From assembly GCA_003427395.1 (NCBI GenBank), contig BFEA01000152.1, positions 778,950 to 842,949 on the forward strand: a stretch of 64,000 nucleotides of DNA, read 5' to 3'. The stretch's first letter is position 1. The number at the start of each line of letters is the position of its first letter. The notes beneath the pieces are model-generated. The model was not told the origin of the DNA. It saw nothing but the letters and a program-made list of their open reading frames with translations, and ran no database searches. Both the position numbers and the translations under genes were made by a program. Origin of the DNA: Chara braunii. Its lineage: Eukaryota > Streptophyta > Charophyceae > Charales > Characeae. Shown piece after piece: positions 1-12,964 of the stretch.

Positions 1-170
1 GGTCTCAATCAAGCGTGAAACCTAAAATTTATCCAAGGTCTTTAGACGTACAGTAAAAAAAAAACTTTAACAACCACACATAAATACCTAAAAAAGAATT
101 GACCGCAGGCGTTCGGGATGGGCCGAATGCCCGAACCCGAACGCCCGAAAGTATGGGACCCCTTGGGGAT

Positions 171-195
171 GCGTTCGGCCGCTCGGGCCGAACGC
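171..195. repeat. Short GC-rich inverted repeat
   Basis: The 10-base arms gcgttcggcc (171-180) and ggccgaacgc (186-195) are perfect reverse complements around a 5-base loop. The surrounding 105-195 is unusually G+C-rich and repeats the words cgttcgg and cccgaac, in contrast to the AT-rich flank. Confidence 0.7.
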
Positions 196-198
196 GGA

Positions 199-199
<1 letters not shown>

Positions 200-230
<31 letters not shown>

Positions 231-312
231 NNNNNNNNNNNNNNNNNNNNNNNNNNNNNNNNNNNNNNNNNNNNNNNNNNNNNNNNNNNNNNNNNNNAAA
301 AAAAAAAAAAAA
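200..312. other. Assembly gap in a poly(A) run
   Basis: A run of A (200-230) leads into 67 N (231-297) and resumes as A to 312. The gap reflects a homopolymer that could not be assembled. The GC-rich block at 105-199 directly before it could be the body of a short A-tailed element, but its left end is not clear. Confidence 0.95.
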
Positions 313-467
313 TCAAAAAAATATAGAAAAAAAAATATTATGAAAAAAATAAATTAAATAAGATTTTCCTGAGCATTACATCCAAAATCCTTACCAAATT
401 TGAAATAAAAATAAAATATAAAAATAAATATTAATAATAAAAATAACAATAAAAAAAATAATTAAAT

Positions 468-828
468 TTAGTGAGTGCGAGAGCACGTTTTCGACACCGC
501 AATCTTTGGCGATTTTTTTTATTTTTTTTTATATATCTAAATGCCCTGAAAATTTACAGATGTGTACTTCACATAATACAAAACCCACTAAAAAATTTTC
601 AAAAAATTATAAAATTGTTTAGACCCCGAACTAAAGTGAAAACCAAAAGTAAAAAATGAAAAAATACGTGGGCGAGTACGTTTTGACACCGCCATCTATA
701 GCGATTTTTAATTCTTTGTTGACTTAGCCAAATGACTTGAACATTTCACGCATGTACCTCACGTCATAGAGAACACACAAAAAAACATTCAGAAAAAAAT
801 AATTATTTTTAAGCCCTAAAATATTTTT
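468..828 (+). repeat. Two tandem copies of a ~180-bp AT-rich repeat
   Basis: Copy one (about 468-655) and copy two (about 660-828) share the order: acgtttt, gacaccgc, atct, gcgattttt, a tract around aaatg-c-tgaa, gtacttcac or gtacctcac, and a closing agacccc or aagccct. A third copy lies at the far end of the window (about 63670-63812), so this is a dispersed family. No coding potential is visible. Confidence 0.6.
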
Positions 829-880
829 TTGGCGGGGGCCGAACGTCGTCGGATTCAGACCTCGCACGGGACCCCAAACG

Positions 881-924
881 CCCGTACGTACGGAGGTCTG
901 CCCGGGGACCTCCGTACGTACGGG
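881..924. repeat. Perfect 18-bp inverted repeat (hairpin)
   Basis: Arms cccgtacgtacggaggtc (881-898) and gacctccgtacgtacggg (907-924) are exact reverse complements separated by 8 bases. A (TA)n stretch follows at 934-946. The role is unknown. It may be the terminus or internal palindrome of a small transposable element. Confidence 0.8.
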
Positions 925-946
925 CTGGTGACCCTATATATATATA

Positions 947-2780
947 GTTTGAATCCTCATATGGTACATCCAATAACACAATATAAAATTAAAATCCGAC
1001 CACCTTGTGTCGAACTCGAACAAAAAAGCATACTGAGCAGCCAACAGAAAGTTGAGTTCGATAATATCCACAATGCAACCGATAAGGTAGTCAGACTGCC
1101 TCAGTTTTGACTTGATGAGACACGCCGCCAAAGTTATTGATTCCAGTTTATCCTTGACCTAAGATTAGACACGCTTTCTCATCTTCATACATTATTAATC
1201 TCTTGGATGACCGACTACTTTAGAAATAATCCTTGATCAGGTACATTACTTGAATTGTTGCATGTCTTTCCCTCTAGGAAGTGGTCTGGGATACTCCTCC
1301 TCGTCCGAGCACAAATCTCGGATCTCAAAAGTCAGGCCGTCTCCACCGAATCACCATAGTACCACCACGTAAACGGTTCACTCTAGGTCAATAAAATAAC
1401 CGACTCCTAAAGCAACAAACCACCGGCCCAAATGCTTCCTAGAGAGAAAACGTTTTCACTACGAGTTGATTTTAATTGTTCTTGTATTTTTATAAGTTCA
1501 GGGCAACTTAGAGGAAGAAGAGTCAGAGGTGATAGAGGACGAGAACCATTTCGACAAATATAGGTAGATAAGATCATTCGGGATAGGGCGGGTAAACCTC
1601 GGAAAAAAGGTTAAGTCCGTTTGACCTTATCCGTTTTATTTCAACCGAATTCGTTTTATGGTGCACACAAAATTAACGTTTTTCAAAACAACGAATCATT
1701 TTTGTCATGCTGGCGGGTGAGAAGTAAAGGGAAAACAATCATTTTCTTTTTTTCTCAAATAGGCATAATCAATCTTCTTTGCAAGCATTCTTCTACCCAC
1801 CTACACACCAATCCGAACCAGATAAATTGGGAAAGCAAACAAAAAACTCATGCTCAAAATCATACATTTTGATTCATATCCATGACTCGCACAACTCCCC
1901 TCTACCTTTTCTTTTGAATTCAAAACAAATAGAGTCAAGGAACGTGTGTGTTCATACAGGTGTGAAAGGAAGTCTGAAACAATCAACTGACCTTGAGTGG
2001 AGTTAGATCTGACTCACTCGAGAAAGACAAGTAGTATCCCAATCAAATAAAAATAATCATTGCATAACTCCACGAGTAGTGACCTTTCCGCAAAAGGTGG
2101 TCCACGTCCTCTCTCAAGTACTTAAATGAGCAGAGATTGGGCCACAAAACAAACTCATGCGAGATAGCCCTCAGAAAGATGTTCCCAGTAATGAGTTTTC
2201 ACGTGGTCCCAATGTCCCAAATTGATCCCTTCTTAGACCGGTCCCATCGTCCCGGGCTGTCCCAACAAAGTCCCCACTGTATCACAACTTCCAAGGTTGT
2301 CCCACATCAATCCGCAAGTCCACGCCACCTCATATCACCATGTCTGCTCATAATTGTCATACCAAAATGCATGTCTCGTTCGCAAAATCAGCTCGCCTGG
2401 TTCTAAAATGGGCCATAGGCAATCCCACGTTATTGTCGCAGAACCGGATGACTCCAGTACCGAAACCGTTTGCACAGCTCGCCGCAAAAAAAAAAAAGGT
2501 GGCGCGTGATGAAAACCGCATGTGTCGGGAATCCAAAGACTACTCCGTCGTACGCGCCGTGAGTTCTGAGGACCTATACAAGTACTCAAAACAAAGTCCT
2601 TGGTCCACGTACCGATGCCGCACGATCCCAAATGTGCACCATCGTTTGTACCACCTCCAATTCAATGCCAGAACATTCAAATTCTCACTTGTCGTTCGCT
2701 CATCACCCGAACATTACAACGATGAAGTCACTATTGACCATGTCATCAAAGCTGACAACTTACTCACACCGTTGATCACA
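947..2780. other. Intergenic sequence, nothing recognised
   Basis: Only short open frames occur on either strand and none resembles a known protein. Composition is mixed, with a pyrimidine-leaning stretch at 1740-1920 and a short A run at 2485-2497. I see no RNA gene or clear repeat boundary. Confidence 0.5.
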
Positions 2781-2985
2781 AAAAAAAAATTGTTGCCGTA
2801 TCGTAAAATGGGCAGCACAACCCCACCGGAAACGCTCCTGCCATCGTACCAAAAAAACGGTAGCAGTTCCCCACTGACAGTGTTGCTGCTGTTGTGCGAA
2901 ACAAATAAAAAAGGCAGCACATTCCTCTAAAAAAAACTTATCGCCGAGCCAAAATTTTGGCAGCATAACCCCCCCCACACCCTTG
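2780..2985. repeat. Degenerate ~50-bp tandem repeat
   Basis: Four successive units end in variants of the same box: gggcagcacaacccc (about 2810), ggtagcagttcccc (about 2862), ggcagcacattcc (about 2912) and ggcagcataaccccc (about 2960). They are preceded by A-rich connectors. Spacing is roughly 50 bp. The units are strongly diverged, so this is a tentative call. Confidence 0.4.
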
Positions 2986-2999
2986 CTGCTTGCTCTACC

Positions 3000-3984
3000 C
3001 TCCAGGGTTGACGCAGCCTCACCACCACATCGCACCAGTACAAGGGTGGGGCAAAGAGCCCTTAACCTGTGGCTATGGTCGCCCAAGTCTGTCCTCCTCC
3101 AGCGGTGACTCCCCTCATCCTATAGACCCCCAACTCTCCACCAACAACCTCTCCCCTCTAAGGAGCACTTCCACCAGCACTGCTTCTAAAAGCAGCACTT
3201 TTCCAAGCTGCTCAAATGAATGAGGCAGCTAGTGGAAGAGTTGTCTTTGTACTGTGGTCGAAGGTTTGCACCAGGACTCGGACTCATCCTGAGCCCTTGA
3301 TCTCGATCAGGGGCCAGGAACAGTCGAGCCCTTTGAGTTTTTTTTCCCCTCTCTCTTTTTCTGTTTTTTTTTCTTCTCTTCCCAGCACTTTCCCCGGTGC
3401 AGCTACGTCGAAGGAGTGGCTGTACTCGGCCACTTTTCAAATGGCCCTTCAGATACAGGTCTAGCATGAGTGGTCACACTCAAACCAACTGGCCTGAATC
3501 TGAGGAGTGACCACGGCCACATTCGTGGTCGTTGCCCTTTCCTTTCCCCTTCTTATCCTTTTTTTTTTTTTTTTTTTCCTTATCTTTTTTCCCCCCTTGC
3601 CTAATGGTCTTTCATTTTCCGTGTGAGGGGGCCAGCCCGTTGCTTAACAACGTACGGGCAGGGTCATTTCAGTCGAACCAGAGTCAAGCTCAATGGGACC
3701 TTCTTGATCCTGCCTCGCGCATGTATCTAGCGCAGGGTGGGCCTGATTCAGGCGTGCAGCCCTCGGAGTGCTGCCCGTTCTCAAAACAAACGGCGGAGCT
3801 TAGAGGAAACTGGGGGGGGGGGATTCTCAAAAAGGAAGAAAGAAAGAAAAAAACAAAATCAAAACAAAGAAAGAAACTATTAAACAAAATAAAACTCCTA
3901 TGTAGAAAGAACCCATTCGTTCAAACGAACGGGCGCCTATGTTGTAGGTAACCGCAAAGATGGAGAAGGGGGGAAATTAGTGGC
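3000..3984. other. Intergenic, pyrimidine-rich, nothing coding recognised
   Basis: Long C/T runs occupy 3330-3400 and 3535-3605. A small imperfect hairpin with cccattcgtt and aacgaacggg arms is at 3910-3931. Open frames here are short and read low-complexity sequence. No host gene is supported. Confidence 0.45.
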
Positions 3985-4312
<328 letters not shown>

Positions 4313-6109
4313 CCTATCGTCAGTACGTTGCCCTTCGCACCCATTGCAGCCCGTTCTCTAAAACGAACGAACGCATAACAACTCATAGACTAGGAATAAA
4401 ATCTAAAAAAAAATAAAAAATCTAAAGGAAAATCTATAAAAAAAATCTTCAAAAAATCAAGAAAACTAAGATAAAAATAACCAACTTACCTGAGAAAAAC
4501 AACGCCTACCCGTTTACGAAGGGCGACTGCTATGATTTCTGGGGAATTTAAAGTCCCACGTCACTTCACAATGAGACACATGTCACTTCATTTTCGTTCT
4601 TATTTATTTATTTATTTATTATTGGCTTATCTCGTTCGTGGTAGACCCACAAACTATTGAAATGTCAGCCCAAGTTCGATCCCTCACAGGATCGAAAATA
4701 GAAATGGATCGTTTCTCAATGTATGCTTGTCATCCATGTGCAGGGGCCATGCTAATATCTATGCCTCTGATTCTGGCCGCGTGATCCTGACGATCACACG
4801 ACCAAGATCGGTCGTGCCCAAATTGCCCCATCCTTATTGCCGACTCCAAAAGGAGCTAGCCCAAGTAGGGCATTGTCGGATTCGTTCCCTGTATCTGCAG
4901 CATGGTGATTTTATGTGTTTATCTACTGGGCTAACTCCTATTACGGGAGCAAAAGCAACAACACTTCTATTTGAAGGGTTTTGCCCACTAGGTCATATGT
5001 CCGTGGCTTGGCAGGGCCTAACTGCCTCATCCCTCCTCTGTGTGGCCCACCAGGCTCCACTTGTCTGCCTGTCTGTCCCTTTCGCACCATTAGTCAGTTG
5101 TCCACGGCTCGACTAGTCACCCAACCGGGTAGGCCTCGGCAGCGGTCTGGCGGCTCCTTGACTCGAAGTCAAACCCCGTGGGCTTAGGAAATTAAAAACG
5201 CTTCCTATTCCCCCCACGTCGCGACCCCATACCAAGTGCGATCACTCTTCTATAGCTACTTAGGCCCTAAATCGCGCGGTTCTTACGAGACGCATCATAC
5301 TTTTGGTAGAATCGGTCTAATTTTAACATTTTCACATTCGCGCCTCTTTGGTGCTCACTAGAAATTGCTGACTACCGTCATTACTTTCCGACGACGCAAG
5401 CGTCCAAACTAAAGTTCAGAAAAACTTCAGTCTCTCAGTCATAGGTTAGTTTGAATGAACTTTTGGCAAACATCAGTCTCATGAAGTTCTTCAATTTAAC
5501 AAAAAGGTCATGCAATGTCTGACATTGAAAAACCCCGAGTAGATACCCTTGTAAGGGTGTCTGCTCCAACTAGTACGCTCTCCTCATTAGTCTCCAAGTT
5601 GCAGCAACGACCTCTGCGTAGAGCTGAACTGCCTCCTCAAAGTCAGGATGCCTCATATATTTGTGTTAAAGGATTCATTCCTGCGAGTATGGCATGGTGT
5701 CCAAAAGACCCATCTGAATACCCCGTCACGGGCCGTCACGGGGATGAATTTTAGTTGCATTCAGGTGTTTTTTAAACGAAATTTGTTGTACATTGGATTT
5801 TGGAACTACTCGAAACCCTCATTAGAAATTTCGTTGAGGTGTTTTTTCACAATTTTTTTTTTTACAATGACCATCGACGATTTCGTAGACTTTCTTTTGG
5901 AAGACAATACTCTATCATAGACATCGGGATTTAAAAACTTGCGAACCCTAAAATTGCGATCTTTTTAACGTTGTATTTGGTACATCGACGCTATACCTTA
6001 ATAAAACAACTACTCATTTCTAAAACAAATAACAATAATAAATAAATGTTATAAAAATATGCATAATATGTGATAAAACAGTTATTTTATTTGCTTCAAG
6101 CCTAAAGAA
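4313..6109. other. Intergenic sequence, nothing recognised
   Basis: A-rich around 4380-4500, otherwise mixed composition. The longest frames (around 4727-5116 and 5515-5754) show no recognisable domain and are probably chance. No tRNA, repeat boundary or regulatory element could be supported. Confidence 0.45.
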
Positions 6110-7450
6110 GCTAAAAGGGAGCGTTTGTCATAATAGTAACTGAATATTGACAGTGACACGTGACGATGTTAATCAGAGGTCTATAGGGCGCGCGCCCTGT
6201 AGGCGAAAGACATGATGGGGGTTAAGCAGGTTGTTGTTGTGAACTTCCCCCGCCACGCAACCACAAGTCGTTGATGGTAACGTTGTCAAATCACACCTCT
6301 TTTTTTAAATTTGAAAAAAAAAAAAAACCAAAGCCAAAAAACCTAAATAAATCTTAAATCCCATGCTCGCCGTCGAAATTGCGGTGTCGTGGCAAGCCGA
6401 TTCCGCCTCTACCAAACACTCGTCCTTCGCCTCTTTACAAATATGTCTAGATTTTGGATTTTACCTCGTTCCTAAAAACGTAGTCGGACGCCACCCCCTC
6501 TCCAAAGAATACCCTAGTCCACCCTCTTAACAATGTGCTCTCGTAACGGTCTTAGACCTGTAGACGACCACACCTTTTTTTTCCACCCATTGACGCCAAA
6601 ACCAATAACTTGTTATTGGAGGACGAGGAGGGAGGGTGGAGTTATCGGGGGTTTCTAAACTTGAGATCTCAGAGATGAACGTTGCCAGATGCAAGATGTA
6701 CCTGGATGTATCCAAGACGAAAGAGTGGAGAATGGGTGTAAGGACGATGAGGAGGGTGGTGATAATGAGAGGAATCTGATTGGGGGATGGGAGATGGAGG
6801 TTCGAGCGGGTGTTAGCTCGGTTGGCGGCGATGCCTGTGTGGGACAATCAGCAACAATTTTTAGCCATGGTCTTGTGGTGAACAAGTAGTAGGCAGTGGG
6901 AGGTTATGGTGTTAAAATGAGGGAGACCTCATTGAATCGGACGATGACAACACCAACGATTAGAAACAGATCCGAAGTGATGGCAGATCGCTACAACGCG
7001 AAAAACGATGGTAAGGGGAACAACAATGCAGAACGAAGACATCCAAATGATATGCGAAAGCACCCGTTACTATCGTGACTGAATCTAGACAGTGATACTT
7101 CACGATGCCAATAAGGTGTTTGTAGGGCGGCTCGAGCAGGCAAAAGGGATCATGGGGCTTGAGCAGGCTATTGCTGTTGACTTCCCGATGCCGACGTCGT
7201 CAAATCGCACCGCTTTTTTTAATTAAAAATACACGAAACCCGAAAAAAACGAAGAAAACTCAAATCACCCTGTCGTTGCAATCACAATATCTCGACAAGT
7301 TAATTCTGCATTAACCAAACGCCCGCTCTTCCCCTCTCCACAAATTAGGTCTCGATCATAGATTTTACCGCTTTCCTAAAAAGGCAGTAGGACGCCGCCC
7401 TCTCTGCAAAAACCACCCCAATTCGCCCTCTCTCGTACGGGTCTTAGACT
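6110..7450 (+). repeat. Pair of ~400-bp direct repeats with a ~500-bp spacer
   Basis: About 6125-6560 and 7065-7450 align along their length. Shared landmarks, in order, are gtgactgaat or taactgaat, gacagtga, cacgatg, a GC-rich gggcg box, cttccc, cgtcaaatc, an A-rich tract, ccaaacgcc or ccaaacact, gattttac, ggacgcc and cggtcttagac or gggtcttagac. Divergence is high. The spacer (6561-7064) has a purine-rich part and short frames with no known domain. This could be a dispersed element inserted twice or flanking repeats of an old element. Confidence 0.6.
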
Positions 7451-8240
7451 TGGACCCCACTAGCAAGAGGCTGGAAAAGCTCCTTAGCTGCAAAATGCTG
7501 GCCAATATCACTGGAAAAGAATTGACACGTTTCAACGGGACCCCACCGCCAACATCTAGCGAGGCTCTGGAAACGGTCAGGCTTGTTGCATTAGAAAAAC
7601 CTCGAGGGGCCCCTCCCGAAAAGGAAAGTGTGGATGGCCCGCGTGGACCAGCGGACATGTTACCTCCTAGTGCCTCTCGTTTTGCTCCTGCTGGAAGCCT
7701 GTACAGCCCGTGAACTGCACCACTCCCTGTCGGCCTCCACTGCCAATGGATGACACTTTGCCCTACTTGCCCTGCTGAAGGGGACTTTGAAAAACAACTG
7801 TCGGTTTCTGAGGGAGACTTTTTCAATCGCCAGCCATGTAGAAACACAACCAACAGTGTTTCCAAAGCGGTTGTGGGCTCTAAAATTGAGGTCGGCATTT
7901 CCCAAAAACTATTCCTGGTGGCCTAGTGGGGTCTTAAAATGACTTCGACAATAAAACGTTTCCAAGCTACCGGTAAGTGGGGTCTAAGCCTTAGGTGTGG
8001 ATCCCACTACTCGACGCTTGGAAAAAAAGTCGGCCATAAAACACAGCCCACCGAGTTTGGAAAACTTTTGGCGGGTTTCCGTGGGACCCCGTCACAACTG
8101 CAAAAACAGGCACTGACAACGACAAAACATACCCGAAAAGGGAAGGTCAAAGGGGTCCCCCCCGAAAAGGAAAGCTGGGAAGGGGTTGCAGTGCATGACC
8201 TTCCGCTGTTCTTGGACAAGGACATGTCCGTGTGAGGCTA
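7450..8240 (+). repeat. Two diverged units of a Harbinger-associated repeat
   Basis: Units around 7450-7650 and 7970-8200 share a ggaccccac or gatcccac opening, a central gggaccccrcc box and the ending ccccnncccgaaaaggaaag. The same block occurs in reverse orientation at about 37650-37900 beside the second Harbinger remnant, so I take it as part of that element family (5' region) rather than host sequence. Confidence 0.55.
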
Positions 8241-8610
8241 TGCGTGACAGTGTGGGATGTCTCGCAGCAAATTGGTTGCGAGGTTCATCGTTCTGCAGTT
8301 TTATGAGCGTTGAAAAGGGGCTGTTGGAACTTATGGCAATTAAATTCGAAAATATTTTGGTTGTTTTTTCCCTCCTTGTAACGGACCTCATCGGAGTGTG
8401 TCCCCTTGCGCCCTCGGGACCGGAGACCGGGACAACCAGAAATTGGGACATCCCGCTAGTAAGTGATGAAGGTTGTCATAGCCAGTAAATGAAGAGGAAG
8501 GTGTGGTGAGGACAACGAATTGTGAATCGTTGTTTTGGGTGACGTCGTGTGCAGGAGAAAGTTGTGTGCGTGCCCCTCTCGCACCATCTCTGCAACGCAA
8601 CGCAAAAACC

Positions 8611-9804
8611 ATGGACGTGAAGTATGCGGCCGGTTCGCAGGAGGATTGGGAGGACGTGTCGTTCTTCCTGATTCTGACCGTCACGCAGTGGGTGAACAGG
8701 TGCCATGCGGCAACCATACCAGTCCTCGAAGCTGTCGAGGTTACGCCATTCTTGTTTCGTGATGTGTCTAGGGCGTTGACGCTGTTGGCATGGGGCTTCT
8801 CCACGACATGGCTATGGCGTGTTTGGCGGCTCGAGAGTTGGGAAGGCACATCAGTGTGCGAAGACGGCGGCTGTGGGTGGAGGAGCACAACATAGGTGTT
8901 TGGAAGGACTTGCAGTGAACGGGTCTGGAACAGGACAAGGTCTTCAGGCGGTTTTGCAGACCTCCACGACCATTATTTTTGAAAATCCTTGCTCGCATCG
9001 TCCCTCATATCCAGCGCTCCGCTACCAATTTCAGATTGTCGTTACCTGTCCGCCAAAAGTTTGCATGCGCCCTCATAAGGTGGGCAATCATCCAACATTC
9101 TAGGCATGGGGCTCGCCAGTGCACTGCGGAGCAATGAAGACGTCGTTGATGCTCTGATCCACCAGTACGGAGATCTTCATCGGTTCCCCACAGACGGCGT
9201 TTGGAGGTAGTGCATAACGCTTCCAAAGCAAAAGGATTTCCTGGTTGTGTCGAAGCTATAGACTAAGCCGAAGGGAACGAGATCAAAGTGCTACTACGGT
9301 CACACCTGAGACTTTTCAGTTGTCGTGAAGATGGTTTGCGACCATAAGTGCAAATTTGTGAGTGTGTCCGTTGGCGGTCAAGGTTTTGTGCACAATTCAC
9401 ATATGTTGCATTTGTCGACCTTATACCGCAACACGACTTTAAGCTAAGAAGTAATGAGTGAGGGTGGAGCGATTCTGCACGACGGTAGGCATGTCGGATG
9501 TTATCTTCTGGGCGATGTTGGTTACCCTCTTATATCGTGGATTATGATTCCGATGGGTATATTCGGCAGAATATCCGCAAACAACACATACAATAAGTGT
9601 CACACGTCGGCGAGAGGTTGCATTAAACGAACTTTCGATCGTTTAAAAAGTGTGTGGTGGAATTTCATCTGCACATACATCGGCAACTTGAAGACTTTAC
9701 ACAACGTGATAATGGTGGTGTGCATTCTCCACAACCTGATGATAGAGCATGGGGTGGGGATTGACCCCATATTGATGGACGATAATAGCGACAACAATGG
9801 GTAG
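8611..9804 (+). pseudogene. PIF/Harbinger transposase (DDE_Tnp_4 type), broken
   Basis: A DDE transposase that would cut and paste its own element. The ATG at 8611 has a good context and opens MDVKYAAGSQEDWEDVSFF, conserved in the inverted copy at 35.8 kb. After a frameshift near 8810 the helical region follows (WVEEHNIGVWKDLQ, VFRRFCRPPRPLFLKI, LSLPVRQKFACALIRWA). The first catalytic Asp is at 9261-9263 (CVEAID, then a stop). The second is in LLGDVGYP (9514-9516). The family's Glu in the V/IERxFxRLK motif reads IKRTFDRLK, with Lys at 9625-9627. The closing VCILHNLMI is typical of the family. Several stops, a frameshift and the lost Glu make it inactive. The family call is firm; the element ends are not resolved. 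Confidence 0.85.
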
Positions 9805-10373
<569 letters not shown>

Positions 10374-10576
10374 ATTAAGGAAAAAGAAAAGAAAATAAAA
10401 GAAACACAAAGGAATCATAGCCTCGAATGCACCGACATTTGAGTGATTTGAATCTCGTTGAAAAGAAGGTCCACAAAAACAGAAGGGTGTGTAATATTCC
10501 ATTGTGATGGATGCGATTATGAAATTCACATGTTACCGTCATCTCGATCCACACCATGTTGTAACGATGAGGAAGA

Positions 10577-10815
10577 GTACATTGTCGTTTGATTGGACGA
10601 CGAATATGATGATGATGATGACCATGCGCATGGCAGGCGTGATGATGTGGACACTAAGAAGTTCATCACCGGCGTAGCGTTATTGATGATGATGACTGAT
10701 CATCATCAATCGCACTACGCGAGTAGCGAACTTATCTGCGTCCACGTCATCACACCTACCGTGCGTATGGTGATCATCATCATCATATTTGTTGTTCAAT
10801 CAAATGACGATGTAC
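10577..10815. repeat. 239-bp foldback (long imperfect palindrome)
   Basis: The left arm starting at 10577 and the reverse complement of the right arm ending at 10815 align without a gap over about 115 bases, roughly 80% identical by hand alignment. The centre lies at about 10696 in gatgactgatcatcatc. Most mismatches are transitions. It has no protein coding potential. It could be a MITE-like foldback element or a source of hairpin small RNA. Terminal target duplications are not evident. Confidence 0.8.
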
Positions 10816-10864
10816 TTGGATGACCATCATTCTCTACGCGAATGGTAATCCATGAACATCAATT

Positions 10865-10868
<4 letters not shown>

Positions 10869-10917
<49 letters not shown>
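10869..10917. repeat. Poly(A) run
   Basis: About 49 consecutive A after ttaatt. No recognisable retroposon body was found directly upstream, so it is listed as a homopolymer. Confidence 0.9.
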
Positions 10918-10919
<2 letters not shown>

Positions 10920-11326
10920 GACACAACATGTGTTCATAATAAATTGTTGCACTGCTTGGTGATTTGTCCATTTAAACAAAGGAGTGCGAATTATCATGTT
11001 TCTGACAATAACGTTCGATTTATTCACTCTCGAACACGAAAACGCACACGAGAATCATGTATAGAATTTGTGACAGCACATGCGTGGATAGGCATTTATT
11101 GCTTATGAAATGGGAAGGATTGACTTATCTAACTGTCATACCTCGCTTCACATGGTCCGGCAAACTACTGCACTGCAACTACTGCATGCCAGCCCCGTGG
11201 ACACACAAAAAGACGAAGGGCGACGGTTCTCCACGCTCATCCTACGACTGCTTCCTCTCCTTGCTCTTTCCCCGTCTTCCCCAATATCATCATCATATGG
11301 ATGCAATGACAACCACGTCAATGCAG
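10918..11326. other. Flank left of the giant retrotransposon
   Basis: About 400 bp with no recognised gene. The five bases before the LTR are tgcag. They do not match gcatg, the five bases after the right LTR, so no target-site duplication is seen. Confidence 0.45.
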
Positions 11327-12964
11327 CGTTGTGAGGAAACCCGAGGAGGGTTCATCCGTAGTTCGCTGAAGCCATGGGCAGCAGCGCCTGTCACTCACTG
11401 CGCCCGCTTCCGAGGTCCTCAGCGACCAACGAGGGTAATCTCGCGTTTTGCACTCCACTCGGTAATCCAGGATACGATAGGTCGTGCTGCGATTAATTAC
11501 TCAGCAGTAGTGTTAGAATATACTGAGAGTGATGATTGGTTCCAGCTACTTCAATCAGGATTCACACTAACTGCGATTTGCACTAATTAACCAAAGCCCG
11601 GGAGGGGTCGAGTCATCCAAGAACACCTGTTGTTGAGAAGGGTCTGGCTCAAAACTGAAGCGCTTTGCTCCCCCCTTCTTGAGGCAGATGAGCGATAATC
11701 ATGCACTTCCCAACCTATAGTTCTTGATGTCTAAACTTCGCTCTCAAGTTATTGAGCCCGGTTCAGAAAACGCACCCGTTCTGACCGAATGATCTGAAGG
11801 GCAGAATCGGTGAACTGTTTCGATGGGTCATCGGGCCAACCAGCGACTGCACTGATTTCAGTGAAACAGAACTCTGTTCGAATACTCATAAAGTCCAACC
11901 TCAGGTTTTAGTGAAATAGGGATATGTTCGAGGGGTCGTTCAATGCAATATCAAATTTTAACGAAAGCAAGTTAATAATCAGTTTTCCCCCTTGACCCTC
12001 CTCTCTCTCACTCACTACTCACTTGTCCTTCCCTTCACAGCGCAGCCCCGTTCTCTCTCACTCCATGTACTCTCCCTCTTTTCTGAGTCCTCTTGTCCGT
12101 GTCCCGTTCTTCACTCCCTTCAAAGCTATCATGTGTTAAGGGGAGTTTCCGCTGCGCAATTCCTCAGCATTATGTCCATTAAGTCACGAAAACAAGATCC
12201 ATACGGTCAAAGAGGGCATGTACAAGTCCCCCTCGGGAATGTTTGGTCTGATCTGCTATTGGCTTTAACAGCAGAGGATGCCAGCCTGTTTTTCTTCCTC
12301 ATGTCACATTATGATGCGAAGATTACATAAAAATATATATATATAAGAGGAAGGGAAAAAAAAAAGATGGGTTTTCCTCCAAGTTTTATTGCATCGGAAC
12401 TCAGGAGCGCTCATGTCTCAGTGGCTCCCTTTCATTGATTCCTACTCATCCGTGTTCCGACTGTCGGGCTTTCTCCCACACTCCTCTCATTCGCGCGGAG
12501 CACAACTCCTAGCCTGACTGTTACACATCCACGGCCCCTCGTTCTCTTCGGATTTGGCTGGAGTCAGGGTGTCGGTTCACTGTATTAGACTCGAAAGTGT
12601 ATATTTAAATGAGCAACTGTTTAAGTGGTGAAAATAAATCAAATCAAATAAAAGGAAAATATACAAATATCACCTTTCTCATACCTTCGCGAGCATCTCC
12701 CACTTTCATACTGAAGTTCCCCTTTTCTCTCCGCGTGCCCCTTCGCTCGACGGAAGAGTGGGAACGAGTTTCACTAGCTCGGGTATACATGAATTCTCCC
12801 AACACGTGAGTTCCCGCCATCACTCGTTCACGATGGATCAGAGTGCCGCTTACCTGTTCCCCCACTGTTCGACTGTAAGTTGGATCGATCTGTTCGGAAA
12901 CGGCCTTGACCCAATCTTCTTTGAAGCACTTGCTTACCGTCAACCGTGGTTTAGTGGATTGAGA

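Noticed and set aside
2340-2930. 196-residue plus-strand frame
   Set aside because: It runs over a poly(A) run and a degenerate tandem repeat and matches no domain I know.
11322-11326. Target-site duplication of the giant element
   Set aside because: The five bases left (tgcag) and right (gcatg at 34778-34782) do not match.
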